64,000 nucleotides of DNA from Elephas maximus indicus (GCF_024166365.1 NC_064827.1:10209001-10273000), one strand, 5' to 3'. Counted from the stretch's first letter, positions 45,202 to 57,307 are shown. Notes: generated by a model from the letters alone, not told the origin. Translations and numbers: made by a program.

Positions 45202-45815
45202 GATCTTCTAAAAATTAAACATTTGTGCTCATAAAAGACTTCACCAAAAGAGTAAAAAGAGAACCTACAGACTGGGAAAATTTTTTGGCTATTACAAATC
45301 AGACAAAGGTCTAATCTCTAAAATCTGTAAGAAAATCCAACACCTCGACAAAGAAAAGACAAATAATCCAATTAAAAAATGGGTAAAGGATATGAACAGA
45401 CACTTCACCAAAGAAGACATTCAAGCGGCCAACAGACACATGAGGAGATGCTCATGAACTCTAGCCATCAGAGAAACACAAATCAAAACCACGAGATACC
45501 ATCTCACCCCAGCATTACTGGCACGAATCAATAAAACAGGAAATAACAAATGTTGGAGAGGCCGTGGGGAGATTGGAACTCTTATGCACTGCTGGTGGGA
45601 ATGCAAAATGACACAACCATTTTGGAAAATGATATGTCACTTCCTTAGAAAGCTAGAAATAGAAATACCATATGACCCAGCCATCCCACTCCTAGGAATA
45701 TATCCTAGAGAAATAAGAGTCATCACACGACTAGATAAATGTACACCCATGTTCACTGCAGCGTTGTTCACAATAGCAAAAAGATGGAAATGACCTAGAT
45801 GCCCATCAACATCAA
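45202..45815 (+). mobile_element. L1 ORF2 3' end, sense
   Basis: Typical ORF2 C-terminal sequence includes aaatgggtaaaggatatgaa and a frame at 45584-45793 reading [15 protein letters not shown] and [14 protein letters not shown]. Stops interrupt the rest, and it ends near gatgcccatcaaca. It joins the RTE fragment directly. Confidence 0.88.
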
Positions 45816-46190
45816 TTCTTCTTGAGAAATCAAGGCAGGAGGGGTTTCTAAAGAGGAGGCAGCCAAGGCTTCAAAGCAATTCAAAGTTTGAGTTGGCTCG
45901 GGACCAAGGGGCTGGCTTTGTGTGTCACTGCGGGAGGGGCACCCTGACTGCAGGTGGCCGACGGGAGAAAGGAGGCGAGAATACAGAGGGTGTGAGCAAG
46001 ACAGAGCTTTCCAGACACCGGCTGAAGCAGGGGAAGAGAAGGACAACGGGCTTTTGCAGGGGAAACAAGTCAAGGAGCGGATCTTTGAGAGAAGGGAGAC
46101 ATGGGGGCCTTTTTTGGCTGGGAGAATAAGTTAATCTTGAAGAAAGGGACTCCACGTTTCCTTTTATTTCACCTCTGAGATCGACGTCTT
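45816..46190. other. unique spacer
   Basis: Purine-rich sequence without a recognised element or gene. Confidence 0.4.
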
Positions 46191-46326
46191 TCATCTTTAA
46201 AACTGAGATAATAAAATCTATGTCATAGGATTATGAGGATTAAATGGGAAAACACAGAAATTATTTCTGATTACAACTCATAGTGGTTCTGTAGGACAGA
46301 GTAGAACTGCCCCAAAGGGTTCCCAA

Positions 46327-46448
46327 GGCCCTGGTAGCAAAATGGTTAGAATGTTCACCAGCTAACCAGAAGGTTAGTGGTTCCAATCCACCAGCCACTC
46401 CTCGGGAGAAAGATGTGGTAGTCTGCTTCCGTAAAGATTTACAGCCTT
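46327..46448 (+). mobile_element. tRNA-derived SINE, sense, 3' truncated
   Basis: The head ggccctggtagcaaaatggt runs to tccgtaaagatttacagcc, after which the RTE sequence starts. Confidence 0.8.
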
Positions 46449-46452
46449 TTAC

Positions 46453-46760
46453 AAATCTGCCTTGGAAGAAGTACAGCCAGAATGCTCTTTGGAAGTGAGT
46501 TTGGTGAGACTTCTTCTGGAGTACTTTGGACAGGTTCTCAGGAGGGCCCAGTCCCTGGAGAAGGAAATCATGCTTGGTAAAGTGGAAGGCTAGCGAAGGA
46601 GAGGAAGACCCTCAATGAGATGGACTGACACAGTGGCTGCAACGATGGGCTCAACCATAATAACGATTGTGAGGATGGTGCAGGAGCAGGCAGTGTTTCG
46701 TTCTGTTGTACACAAGGCCCCTATGAGTCAGAATTGACTTGACAGCAGTGTGTTTGGTTT
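46453..46760 (+). mobile_element. RTE 3' end, sense
   Basis: Contains agaaggaaatcatgcttggt, gacacagtggctgcaacgat and the tail tatgagtcagaattgacttg. It corresponds to the end of the RTE reading frame and its short 3' UTR. Confidence 0.82.
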
Positions 46761-47059
46761 TTTGGAATCTTTTCAGAAGCCGACTGTCACGTCTTCCTCC
46801 TATGGAGTGGGTGGTGGGTTCAAACCACTGACCTTTGGGTTAGCAGCCAAGTGCTTAACCACTGTGCCACCAGGGCTCCTAACCACAGACATAGGGGTAA
46901 GGAATTAAAATACACATTTTTGGGGGGCACGATTCAACCCATAATAGTCACTACGAGTGGGAATCAACTCGATGGCACGCAAGGCAACAATAATAGTGCC
47001 TGGCACAGTGTCAACAGTTAATACACGGTAGTTACCGTCACTATTTCATTACTACAAGC

Positions 47060-47874
47060 TTGTAAAGTACTGACCCTAGACTCCTGAGGCCTAGGAGAAT
47101 ATTACTTGTTTTAAATCTTAGAACCTTACATTTCTCACTTTATAGGGTGAGGTTGATTAAGAAATACCGTCCCATAGTTTGAAAGATTGTAGCTGGAAAC
47201 TCACCCAGAGGAGCATTCTTTCCATCTCCCACGTACATGTGGAAAATACACGTTTTAATTAAGTGTTATCGTGTGAGCCGAATTCCCTCTTCACAGGTGT
47301 TGGCGGAAGTTTACCTCCTGGGAGCGAGAATTTGGTTTTGGATTTATTACTTATTTTATTATCTGCAAAACAAACAAGGAAGAGAAAAGCTAGGAAACGC
47401 TCTGATAAGCAGTATGACTTTTTTTTGCTTGTTTTCATTTGAAACCTTCTGTAACCCAAGGTTGAGGTAACTTTTTGTATTTTTTAAATACCTTCCCATA
47501 GGCTGGAATTATCTTACTTAAGCAAGGCTACATCATACAGGATGGAGAGATTTTTCTCTTGGAATCCATCTCTGAACTTTTTTTGGCGTGAATTTCATGA
47601 AAAAGAGCCAAAAGAGACTGCCAGGAAATCAAGGGGCAAGTTCTTTTTACTTCTTAAAGAAGTCCCCTGTGACCAACAACAATGAAGTATGTGTGTGGTT
47701 ACACAAATCTGACTATACTCATGTATATATGAGTATGAACGTGTGGCTGCGTACGTATGCAGAGGTAGAAGCATCTACAGGCACACAGACAGGTATGTGT
47801 GTGTAAGCATGGGTGTCCGTATATATGTATAATATACCACATAGCGGACACAGTTATAGGTACTCCCTAAACAT
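47060..47874. other. unique spacer
   Basis: Moderately AT-rich without a recognised gene. The short frames at 47237 and 47588 show no family features. Confidence 0.4.
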
Positions 47875-48675
47875 AACCAAACACCTCATGAGATTGGTTT
47901 TCTGGGATTAAGGGCTGAGTCTTGTGGGACAACTCAGTGAATTGGCATATTATAGTTCATAAAGTGTATGTTCCACATCCCATTGGGATGAGTACTGTCT
48001 GGGATCTTAAAAGCTTGTGAGCGGCCACCCAGGATATTGGTCTCTCACTTGTCTGGAACAAAAGAGAAAGAAGGAAACCAGAGACTCGAAGAAGAAACTA
48101 GCTACAGGATTAATAGTCTACGTGAACCACAGCTTCATCTACCCTGAGACCAGAAGAGCTAGATGGTGCCCAGCCACCACTACCTGCTGTTCTGAGCAGG
48201 GCCACAATAGATGGATCTTGATAGAATGAAAGAAAAATATGGGACAGAACTCACATCCTTAAAAAGTCCAGACTTACTGGACAGATTAACAACTCCCTGA
48301 TACTATCGCCTTGTGGTACTGCCTAAACCTTGAATCAAAATTTCTCCCCGAGGGCAGATTTTAGCTAAATAAATGACTGGCTCATGAAATAAAGAATATC
48401 ACCTGTGAGTAAGGAACTCCTTTAAAAAACCATCTATAGGAGACCAAAACGTCAAAAATGACTCAAAGATGATGCAAAGATGAGAGGTAAGGGGGCAGGG
48501 AGACTAGAGCACAGGAAATGGTACAACCAGAACGAATGAATGAGAATGATGACACACAGTGATAAACGTACCCAATATCACTGAACAGCTGTGTAGAGAT
48601 TGCTAAATGGGAACCTAATGTGCTGTGCAGACTTTCACCTTAAACACAATAAAAGATTATTAAAAAAAAATAAAG
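47875..48675 (+). mobile_element. L1 3' UTR, sense
   Basis: This is the longest sense copy of this family in the window: gatcttaaaagcttgtgagc, gagctagatggtgcccagcc, gactttcaccttaaacacaa and an A-rich end. Confidence 0.78.
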
Positions 48676-49020
48676 ACACGTGTGAGGCCGGCCAGCAAGC
48701 GTGGCAAAGGGAATGGAAAGGAATTCGTTACAGCCCTAAAGCTGGGCTACGTGCACCTGGTGTCAGACAAACAGCCACGAACATTCTTGCTTTGTCCTGA
48801 ACAGTTGGACTCGAATGCACGCTGATTTCAGCGTGAGAACCAGATGTGCACAGACGACTTCTCAGTAAGTCAAACATGGCGGGGGCACCTTAGTTATACA
48901 TAAAGCAACACGCGCAGGTCTTCAAAATGTGGGGCTGAGGGTAATGATAAGGGGGAAAAAAATTACAGTATGATGCCATTAGGAGTTGGAATCCACTAGC
49001 AACAACAAAGTAACCTAAAG
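48676..49020. other. unique spacer
   Basis: Nothing recognised, apart from a short SINE-tail-like piece near 48982-49010 (ggagttggaatccactagca). Confidence 0.35.
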
Positions 49021-49230
49021 GCCCCTAGAGGGGCCTGTTTGCACCCCACTGCTAGCCTCAAAGTTGGCAGCTCGTACCCACCCAGTGATGCCTCGGAAGA
49101 AAGGCCTGGCAATCTGCTTCTGTTAAGTTTACAGCCAAGAAAACCCCGTGGAACTGTTCTACCCTGTAACCTAGGGGCTTGTCATGAGTTGGAATCAACT
49201 CAACGGCAACCAAGAACAACAGCAACACGC
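49021..49230 (+). mobile_element. tRNA-derived SINE, sense, diverged head
   Basis: The middle gaagaaaggcctggcaatct and tail gtcatgagttggaatcaact are clear; the head is degraded. Confidence 0.83.
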
Positions 49231-49316
49231 AACTTAAAACCATCTGTGTGCATGAAACGACCTTGCCTATTTTTGCAGAGATAAATGCATATTTAAAGAC
49301 ACATCTTGAACATATC

Positions 49317-49461
49317 GGAGCCCTGGTGGCACAGTGGTTAAAGCATTCTGCTGCTAACTAAAAGGTCAGCAGTTCTAATCCACCACCTTGGAAACCCTAT
49401 GGGGCAGTTCTACTCTGTCCTATAGGGTCACTGTGAGTCTTGATGGCAATGTTTTTTGTTT
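49317..49461 (+). mobile_element. tRNA-derived SINE, sense, small internal deletions
   Basis: An intact head ggagccctggtggcacagtg is followed by a B-box-like gcagttctaatccacc. The tail skips several bases. Confidence 0.9.
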
Positions 49462-49682
49462 TTTTTTTGCTGGGGGGAGTTAAACAGTGAGCCAATTTAA
49501 AGAAAAAATATAAATTAAGAATAGTAGACATAGTTGACATAGCCCTCAGCTTTACGCTGACTGAATCAGATCCCATGTTAGTTTATTTATGGGGTAGGCA
49601 TTCCACAACACTCATGTACTGGGTTGCAGAAATCATTTTTACTCAAAACGTATTTATTGAGTACCCACTTTGGGCATTATTG

Positions 49683-49880
49683 CAGTCCCTGGGTGATGGC
49701 AATGGTTAACACACTTGGCTGCTAACAGAAAGGTTGGAGGTTCAAGTTCACCCAGAGGCACCACAGAAGGAGGGCCTGGAGATCTGCTTCTGAAAAACCA
49801 GCCATTGAAAACCTTTTTAGCACAGTTCTACTCTGACACACGTGGGGTCGATGAAAATCATAATTGATCTGACAGCAACC
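49683..49880 (+). mobile_element. tRNA-derived SINE, sense, long subtype
   Basis: The head gtccctgggtgatggcaatg is followed by the aggcctgg-type middle and a diverged tail (gaaaatcataattgatctga). Confidence 0.85.
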
Positions 49881-49892
49881 TTATCCTTTGTA

Positions 49893-50094
49893 AGGAGCCC
49901 TGGGGGCACAGGGGTTAAACGCTTGACTGCCAACCAAAAGGTCAGTGAGTTGGAACCCACTAGCCGGCCTGTGGGAGAAAGACGTGGCAGCCTGCTGCTG
50001 TGAACACTGCAGCCTTGGAGGCGCTGAGGGGCAGTCCTACTCTGTCCTATAGGGTCGCCATGAGTCAGAATCAGCTTGATGGCAATGGGCTTTT
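49893..50094 (+). mobile_element. tRNA-derived SINE, sense, long subtype
   Basis: Head gagccctgggggcacagggg, extra block gacgtggcagcctgctgctg, tail cgccatgagtcagaatcagc. Confidence 0.92.
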
Positions 50095-50108
50095 TGAACC
50101 AAGAAGGA

Positions 50109-50285
50109 AAGAGCCCTGGTGGTACAAAGGGTTAAGTGCTGAATTGCTAACCTAAAGGCTGGTGATTGGAACCCACCCAGCGGCTCCATGGGAGAAAGCT
50201 GGAGATCTGCTCCTGTAAAGATCACAGCCTAGAAAACCCTACGGAGCAGTTCTACTCTGTCACCTGGGGTGGCTACGGGTTGCCC
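50109..50285 (+). mobile_element. tRNA-derived SINE, sense, 3' truncated
   Basis: It follows the previous copy within 15 bp. The head gagccctggtggtacaaagg is clear; the tail stops after ctggggtggctacgggttg. Confidence 0.88.
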
Positions 50286-51163
50286 AGAAGGAGCCCAAAG
50301 GAGCATGGAGGCCTGGTGGCTTTTTTGCTTTATCGGGAAAATAAACAGATCGTGACTCTGAGTATAATAATCCCTAGGCCAACTTTCCGGGTACTTGTCT
50401 CGGTCAGGGGTAATTCATCACCGTTTGGCCTAGCAACATGTGAACATTTTCTGCTTTTATTGCTCACATCTGTGTACGCCCTTGATGTGATAAGCTGCAC
50501 TGGCTTCCTGTCCTCATCACGATCTTTCTGCAGCAGCTGGAGGTTGGGTGGAAAGGAGTGGTGGTTGGGGGTGGGAGGAGAAGTGGGGGGCTTGGGGAAT
50601 CTTTGCTGATATGGTCCAGCTCCACTGCAGTGCTAGCCTCTCACTGTAGGTGGCGCTCTTTGACCATTTTCTTCGTGCGACATCTAATCAGACATAGGCG
50701 GGCATTCGGAGGAGGATGTAGCAAAAGGGCTGCTTGCTTCTTCACAGGACAGCTCCTGCTGCTGAGATATGGGAGGCAGCTCTGCCTCCTTGTAGTTCGC
50801 AATCCTGCGATTTCTCCCACCTGGGGCAAAGCATGAACTAACGCAGTGCGAGCGTTGCAGGATGCCTGCTGGGTCCTGGTTCTCTGTTCAAACCTGACCG
50901 GGAAGCGGGTGGGCGTGCGGACGCCCCGCAGCCGGTGGCAGGAATGGAGAATGTGTGGGGAGATGGTGGGTGGGGGGGCGGTCTACAGGTCACAGACTGA
51001 ATAGATAGTTTATATACAAAAGAAGCCAGAGGAAGGCACCCTGAACAGTGCAGGAGAAACAAGAGAGGGAGGTTTCCCCTCATTAACCAGGAGAGACAAT
51101 TGTGGACAGATTACACATGTGAAAATCATGTGATTTTTAGAAATTTGTATGTATGTACAGATG
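50286..51163. other. unique spacer with a mildly GC-rich part
   Basis: Around 50520-50960 the sequence becomes G-rich (ttgggggtgggaggagaagt). No exon or named repeat is recognised; short frames on both strands lack family features. Confidence 0.4.
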
Positions 51164-51530
51164 CGAGTTGTTTTAGTTGTTGTGAAATCGACTCTGACTC
51201 ACAGCGACTCCATGTACAACACAATGGAACGTTGCCCAGTCCTGCACCATTGTCACTGTCTTTGGTTTGCTCCAGTTCACTGCTACTGCCACTGTGTATT
51301 TAGAGTGCCTTCCAACCCCAGGGGGCTTATCTTCCAGCACTATATCGGACAATATTCTGTTGTGATCTACAGGGTTTTGGTTGGCTAACTTTAGAAAGTA
51401 GGTCTCCAGGCCTTTCTTCCTAGTCTTAGCCTGGAAACTACACTGAAACCTGTCTACCATGGGTATTTGAAAAGCTGGTGACATGGCCTCCAGCATCAAT
51501 ACACAAGCCACCACAATATGACAGACTGAC
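51164..51530 (-). mobile_element. internally deleted RTE derivative, antisense
   Basis: The left end carries the RTE tail complement (gtgaaatcgactctgactca). The right end carries the RTE 5' end complement (cctgtctaccatgggtattt, caagccaccacaatatgaca). It is about 365 bp in all, without the coding body. Confidence 0.75.
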
Positions 51531-51802
51531 GGATGGGTGGTAGACAGATGTGTGTCTAATTTTTATGATAAAAAAATACATTCACTTCCTTTTCTCTCAT
51601 GGTCTCCTTCCCTAAGTCATTATCCCCTGGCAAGCCCTTTGACCTTCTCCCTCATCCCAGAACACCTAGCAACAGCTGAGCCTTCTAACCCTGGCTCTGG
51701 GAGTGCTCTGCGATGCAAACATGTAGCTCATTGCTTAGAGAAAGTGTGTTGCATTTTCAAACTGCAACTCCTTGGTATTTTGCAGGGCTTTATTCCATAA
51801 GA

Positions 51803-51850
51803 ATAAAGTTGGAGTCAACTCAATGGCAGTGGGTTTGGATTTTTTTTTTT
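51803..51850 (+). mobile_element. SINE or RTE tail fragment
   Basis: Only tggagtcaactcaatggcag plus a T-run remain. Confidence 0.6.
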
Positions 51851-52890
51851 CTAAAGTGACATTAAGCTTGTTATTACTATTTTTTCATGCAGGAATGACT
51901 TCAGGGGCTGATGTCATTGGTAAGCTTGATTTTCCTCCACTGACATTATCCAAGTTTCAGGGGGCACCAATAAGAGGGTGACACTGGGTTGAGTCCCTGC
52001 ACAGCACATTTGGACTGTTTTCTGGGAATGAACCTGGCCAATCTAGCAGAGGAGGGCTGCTGTAGGTGGTTTCCTTCTGTGGTGTTTTTGGTGAAACGAA
52101 TTAGACTTTTAAATTGGGAAACTCAGTGAAATGAGATAGACCTTTACACAGAAGAAGTGGAGGGGTTCCAGCTGGTTGGGGCAGGATGCGGAAACGGCTG
52201 GCTAAATCCGAGTCTGGTGGAATGTTACTCTCCTGGCAGGCTCCCTTTCTCCACGAGCAATCTGTGGGGCGCACGTGGGGTGGGGAAGCAGAAAACATGG
52301 GCGAGGGCTTGCTTGCGGGGAGACCGGGTGGGTCAGATGTTTGTCATTAGGAGCTGGGTGTGGGCTTCTTCAAGCTAAACGAAAGCAACAGCTCTAGGAG
52401 GCAGAGGCTTCTAGATCCCAGTCTTCTGTCTCTGGACACCCTTCAGCAGAGAGCCAGATTTCAGCAGAAAGCGTTGTTAGCTGGTCAATGTTGTGCAATG
52501 AAAACCCTACAGGAGGAGTGGGAAAGCTGGAGGAGGAGGTAGTTATAGCATGTACTTAGACACTTGATTTAGAAGCTGTTGACTTTAGAACAAGCCAAGA
52601 CAAAGAAAAGCACTTGCTTTGAATGATAGTGTTGTCTTACCTTGCAGTTATAGAGAACCAAGTCCTAAGATGCACACAACAACACATTTTCCTCTCTGGT
52701 GAGTGATTTTTCGATTTTACAAGCTATATCCAGATTGTCAGGCAAATATTGGACTCAGGGACAGACACTATACACCACGCTGAGTCAGTCACCAGCGCTT
52801 TCCAAGGTAAGGCCTGACCTCTCCTTTCTCTCCGTCTTGTCATTCCTGTTTGTTGGGTATAGACTCTCTGTTTGAATGTTCTTTAGCAAA
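51851..52890. other. unique spacer
   Basis: No gene or recognised repeat. The open frame at 52157-52378 has no recognisable domain. Confidence 0.45.
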
Positions 52891-52894
52891 GTTT

Positions 52895-53872
52895 TCCTTG
52901 TGTGCTGCTCATCAGGAACCTGTACGTAGACCAAGAGGCAGTTGTCTGAGCAGAACTAAGGGATGCTGTGTGGTTTAAAGTCAGGAAAGGTGTGTGTCTG
53001 GGTTGTATCGTTTTACCATACCTATTCAATCTGTATGCTGAGCAAATAATCTGAGAAGCTGGACTATGAATAAGAACCAGGTATCAAGACTGGAGGAAGA
53101 TTAATTAACAACCCTCATTATGCAGAAGACACAACCTTCCTTGCTGAAAGTGAAGAGGACTTGAAGCACTTACTAAGGAAGATCAAAGACCACAGCCTTC
53201 TGTACGCATTATACCTCAACATAAAGAAAACAAAAATCCTCACAACTGGACCAATAAGCAACATTATGATAAACGGAGAAAAGATTGAAGTTGGATTTCA
53301 TTTTACTTGGATCCACAATCAACAGCCATGGAAGCAGCAGTCAAGAAATCAAATGACCTGTCACATTGTGCAAATCTGCTAAAAGACCTCTTTAAAGTGT
53401 TAAAAAGCAAAGATATCACTTTAAGGATCAAGGTGTGCCTGACCCCAAGCCATGGTATTTTCAATTGCCTCATATGCATGTGAAATCTGGACAACGAGTA
53501 AGGAAGACTAAAGAAGAATTGACGCCTTTGAATTGTGGTGTTGGTGAAGAATATTGAATATACCCTGGACTGCCAGAAGAATGAACAAATCCGTCTTGGA
53601 AGAGAAGCATGGATGGTGAGACTTTGTCTCACATAATTTGGACATGTTATCAGGAGGGACCAGTGCCTGGAGAAGGACATCATGCTCGGTGGAGTAGAAG
53701 GTCAGTGAAATAGAGGAAGACTCTCAGCGAGACGGACTGACACAGTGGCTGCAACAATGGGCTCAGGCATAACAACGACTGTGAGGACGGCGCAGGACGG
53801 GGCAGTGTCTTGTTCAGTTGTGCGTAGGGTTGGTATGAGTCAGAATTGACGTGATGGCACCTAACAAAAACA
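52895..53872 (+). mobile_element. RTE-clade LINE 3' half, decayed
   Basis: The order is reverse-transcriptase remnant, C-terminal remnant and 3' tail (tatgagtcagaattgacgtg, ending atggcacctaac). The catalytic core is degraded: the region matching YTDD at the window end reads from tatgcagaagacacaacc here. Multiple stops and frameshifts are present. Confidence 0.85.
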
Positions 53873-54087
53873 CACTTTCTGTTGGTTCCCTGGATCGGTT
53901 CCAGTGTAACCTGAATGAAGTTCTTAACATCCTTCTGAGACATAAGCGTAGTTTGGCTCATTGTTACTGAGTCCACAGACAGGTTTTCCTGTCTCTGGGT
54001 ACCTTTTGCACCTGGACTTTCGTGTCGGAGAGCTGGATGTTGTTGCATTAAAGCCTTTGTTAGATCAAAAACTTGAGTCTTGAGAGG

Positions 54088-54503
54088 TGTGTTAGCTGCC
54101 TCACACTTCCGTAACCGTGCATTTGGGTGGCTTAAAACAACAGAAATTTATCATGTCATAGTTCTGGAGACTAGAAGTTCAAATTCAAGGTGTTGGCAGA
54201 GTCGTGCTCTCTCTGAAGCCTTAGGGAAAGATCTTTCCTTGCCTCTTCCCAGCTTCTGGTGGTTCCTGGTGATCCTTGGCACTTCTTGCTTGTAGATGCA
54301 TCATTCCAATCTCTACTTCCGTCTTCACGTGGCCATCTTTCCTCCGTGTCTCTTCTCTTCTCTTAAGGACACACTCATACTGGAGTAGGACTCACCCTAG
54401 TTTTGTATGATCTCATGTTAACTGTTAATAGTTTCAAAGACCCTATTTCTAAACAAGGTCACATTCTCAGGTACAGGAGTTAGGATTTCAGCATATCCCA
54501 GAA
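54088..54503 (-). mobile_element. MLT1-type LTR (ERVL-MaLR), antisense
   Basis: Diagnostic blocks in reverse: gggtggcttaaaacaacaga, agttctggagactagaagtt, tgcctcttcccagcttctgg, aaagaccctatttctaaaca and ggtcacattctcaggtac. This is an old solitary LTR with no internal retroviral sequence seen. Confidence 0.75.
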
Positions 54504-54639
54504 GAAGGGGTCTGCTCGGGACTTGGGATATATCCTGGACGGGTGTTAAGGTGGGATATCCTGGTTAACTCAGAGCCTTCGGACTGGTTTAGTTTAGCTT
54601 CCAGACTAAGACAAACTAGGAACAAAGGTCTGGAGATGC

Positions 54640-55020
54640 ATCGTTAGTTGCTGTGCGGTCAGCTCCGATTCATGGCAACCCCATGTGCGCCACAATGAAA
54701 AGGTACCCAGTCCTGTGCCACTTTTACAATCGTCAGCGTGCTCGAGTCCATTATTGCGACTACTGTGTAGTGCCTTCCAACCTAGGGGCTCATCTCCCAG
54801 CACCGTATCAGACAGTGTTCTGTTGTCATCCACTGGGTTTTCATTGGCTAATTTTCAGAAGTAGATCACCAGGCCTTTCTTGCTAGTCTGTCTTAGTCTG
54901 AAATCGCCACTGAAACCTGTCCATCATGGGTGACCCAGCTGGTATTTGAAATGCCAGTGGCATAGTTTCCAGCACCATAACAACACCAAGCCACCATGGT
55001 ATGACAATCTGGCAGACGGA
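54640..55020 (-). mobile_element. internally deleted RTE derivative, antisense
   Basis: Same architecture as 51164-51530: tail complement gctgtgcggtcagctccgat at the left, 5' end complement ctgtccatcatgggtgaccc and ccaccatggtatgacaatct at the right. A short sense piece (ttccagactaagacaaacta) precedes it at 54599-54640. Confidence 0.75.
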
Positions 55021-55274
55021 TAGAGTTTCCTTTATTAGCTTGGGTTCATTTTCAAAGTAGTGTGCCAATTTTGCTCAGCTGTGCTCGAAAGGAATGAACA
55101 AAAGAGAGGAAGATTCCAATGGGGAAAACTCATCAGGCAGGGAAGATAGAATTGCTGGCAGGATGATTCCTGGTGACACCGGGCGGCTGGTGAATAAAAC
55201 CTGAGCTAGGCTGGACTGGGCTGGGTGGGGGAAGGTGCGGACTGGCATCTGCTCACAGCCCCCAAAACGGACTC

Positions 55275-55495
55275 CTGTTGTTAGATGCCGTTGAGTGGTT
55301 CTGACCCATAGTGACCCCATGTGCAACAGAATGAAACACTGCCCGGTCCTGTGCCATCCTCACAATTGTTGCTATGTTTGAGCCCATTGTTGCAGCCACT
55401 GTGTCAATCCATCTTGTTGAGGACTTTCCTCTTTTTTGCTGACGGTCTACTTTAGTAAGTATGAGGTTCTTCAGGGACTGGACTGGTCCTGATCA
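55275..55495 (-). mobile_element. RTE 3' end, antisense
   Basis: The tail complement gttgttagatgccgttgagt is followed by ccattgttgcagccactgtg and caatccatcttgttgaggac. Confidence 0.82.
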
Positions 55496-56281
55496 TATGA
55501 GACTCCATTCTCGGTCATGCAAAGTTACTCAGACATCACAGCTGAGAAAAATCTATTCATAGCATGGGAATATGGGCTTGTGTATTTGCTCCATAACACA
55601 GATGGATATAAAATAGTTTTTAAAAGTCAGCTTTACATAGGAATGTTAAAATATTTATACGGAGATTTGTCATATGCTGGGGATCCTCTCCTAAAACGAA
55701 AAGAGAAAATTCTGTATAGGCTAAGATTTTGAATGATTAAATGGAAGGTAATTTGAGCTAAAGGTGGAAAATATATTTCCTTTTTCATAAAAATTTAACT
55801 TGGGGTTTGCTTTTTTCTTGAAGCCTAAAGAAACAAAGTTCAGCTATTAAGAAGAGTCTAGAGATTATTTGAGAAAAGTAAACTTTTTTGTCTTATTTTA
55901 AAATTTAAAAACTGGATATGGATATTTTAAAAGTTTCTTATGTTACTGCATAGTATCGATGTCTCTGGTGTTAAAAATAATCAAAATTCACCCGAATTTG
56001 AATAGAAGGTTTATTCTGAGCAGTTATTCTATATGCCTATAGGGAGGCCATTTTGATTCCAGAAAAAGCAAACGCCTCAGAGAAGGTAGGCACAGCGGGA
56101 CTCATAAAGAGAAGAGAAGGGAGAAAAATAGACGATAACCATTCTCTAACCTTAACGTGATTGATTGGACCCTGTCTCCCTCCTCCCTTTACGGACATCA
56201 AGGGATATCAGGTCACAGGATGGTCTCTGTCTCTCTGCCCAGCCATATCTTTTGAGATTCAAACTTAGTAAGCCCGGCTTT
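55496..56281. other. AT-rich spacer, nothing certain
   Basis: No gene recognised. The block at about 55995-56280 (aaggtttattctgagcagtt, tcaagggatatcaggtcaca) may be an unrecognised LTR. Confidence 0.35.
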
Positions 56282-56440
56282 CGAGCCCTGGTGATGTAGA
56301 GCTCCGCTGCTAACCAAAAGGTCAACAGTTCAAATCCACCAGCCTTTCCCTGGAAATCCTATGAGGCAGTTCTACTCTGTCCTGTAGGGTCTCTGTGAGT
56401 TGGAATCCGAATCAACAACAACGAGTTTGATTTTGATTAA
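56282..56440 (+). mobile_element. tRNA-derived SINE, sense
   Basis: It runs from gagccctggtgatgtagagc to the tail gtgagttggaatccgaatca. An imperfect site repeat (taagcccggctt at the left, taagcttggctt at the right) flanks it. Confidence 0.9.
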
Positions 56441-57065
56441 GCTTGGCTTCAAAGACGGGAGAAAGGATTTGCGACGCTGGGAGAAAGAATAGCCTCTGGC
56501 AGATTAATCTTGGTCGGGGATTTCTTTAAAGCATATACATATTTGGTTCTGTGGGTAAGAAAACCTGCAAACCAAAGCAAGATACCTGCTATCAGTTTCT
56601 CTCTTTGACACCAGGTACTGCGGGGGAGAAGCTGAAAACTGGACCTTTATCCTTGGCTAGCAAATCAGAGGCCTGTTCTTTTTTTTTTTTTAGAAAAATG
56701 GAGTTAGAACAAAACCTATTGCTTTTCAAAACACACAATTCTTAAAAATTAGTCAACTAACATGAAATACTTTTCAAAGTCAGGGCCAGTGCCTGCAGGA
56801 GCCGGGAGACCACACTGGTATTATTTCTGCCCATCACCGCTGTGTGCGCCTCAGGAGATCCAGCAACAGCGTGTCCATTTTCTGGGCATCCGATGGCTAC
56901 CTCCTGAACCAGGCCCCAGATGGACTGGATGGCTCCTTTTGCACAGTTAGCTGGTAAGCATTTAGGGATCAGTAAAAATAGTTTTTTCATCCTTAACAAT
57001 ACTATTTACTAATCTGCATATGAAGTTACACAGTGGCCAAAAGGTTAAACACAGCCTCTTGTGCT
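56441..57065. other. unique spacer
   Basis: No gene or recognised repeat apart from homopolymer runs. Confidence 0.4.
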
Positions 57066-57141
57066 GGTGGTAGTTGCTGTCAAGTCGATTCCGACTCATG
57101 CTCCATGCCTGCCCTCAGAGAGAATACTATGTGATGCAGAC

Positions 57142-57296
57142 CAAACTCGCCGCGGTGGAGTCGATTCCGACCCATAGTGACCCTACGGGACAGAGTAGAA
57201 CTGCCCCGTAGGGTTTCCAAGGAGCGCCTGGTGGATTCCAACTGCTGACGTTTTGGTTAGAGCCTTCAAGCTTAACCACTGTGCCACCAGGGCTCC
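57142..57296 (-). mobile_element. tRNA-derived SINE, antisense
   Basis: A well-preserved tail complement gtggagtcgattccgaccca and head end actgtgccaccagggctcc. A stray tail fragment precedes it at 57068-57108. Confidence 0.9.
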
Positions 57297-57307
57297 ATCT
57301 GATACAG

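Larger units (their letters stand above)
46266..46880 (-). mobile_element. antisense SINE split by other elements
   Basis: The tail half is at 46266-46325 (gacagagtagaactgcccca) and the head half at 46765-46880 (gtgccaccagggctcc). A sense SINE part and an RTE 3' end are inserted between. Confidence 0.75.
46195..47055 (+). mobile_element. MIR interrupted by nested elements
   Basis: The left part (46195-46262) has actgagataataaaatctat and gaggattaaatggg. The right part (46993-47055) has aatagtgcctggcacagtgt. About 730 bp of SINE and RTE material lies between. Confidence 0.6.

Noticed and set aside
44675-45211. 178-codon frame as an independent lysine-rich protein
   Set aside because: It lies in the RTE body between endonuclease and reverse transcriptase and ends where L1 sequence begins.
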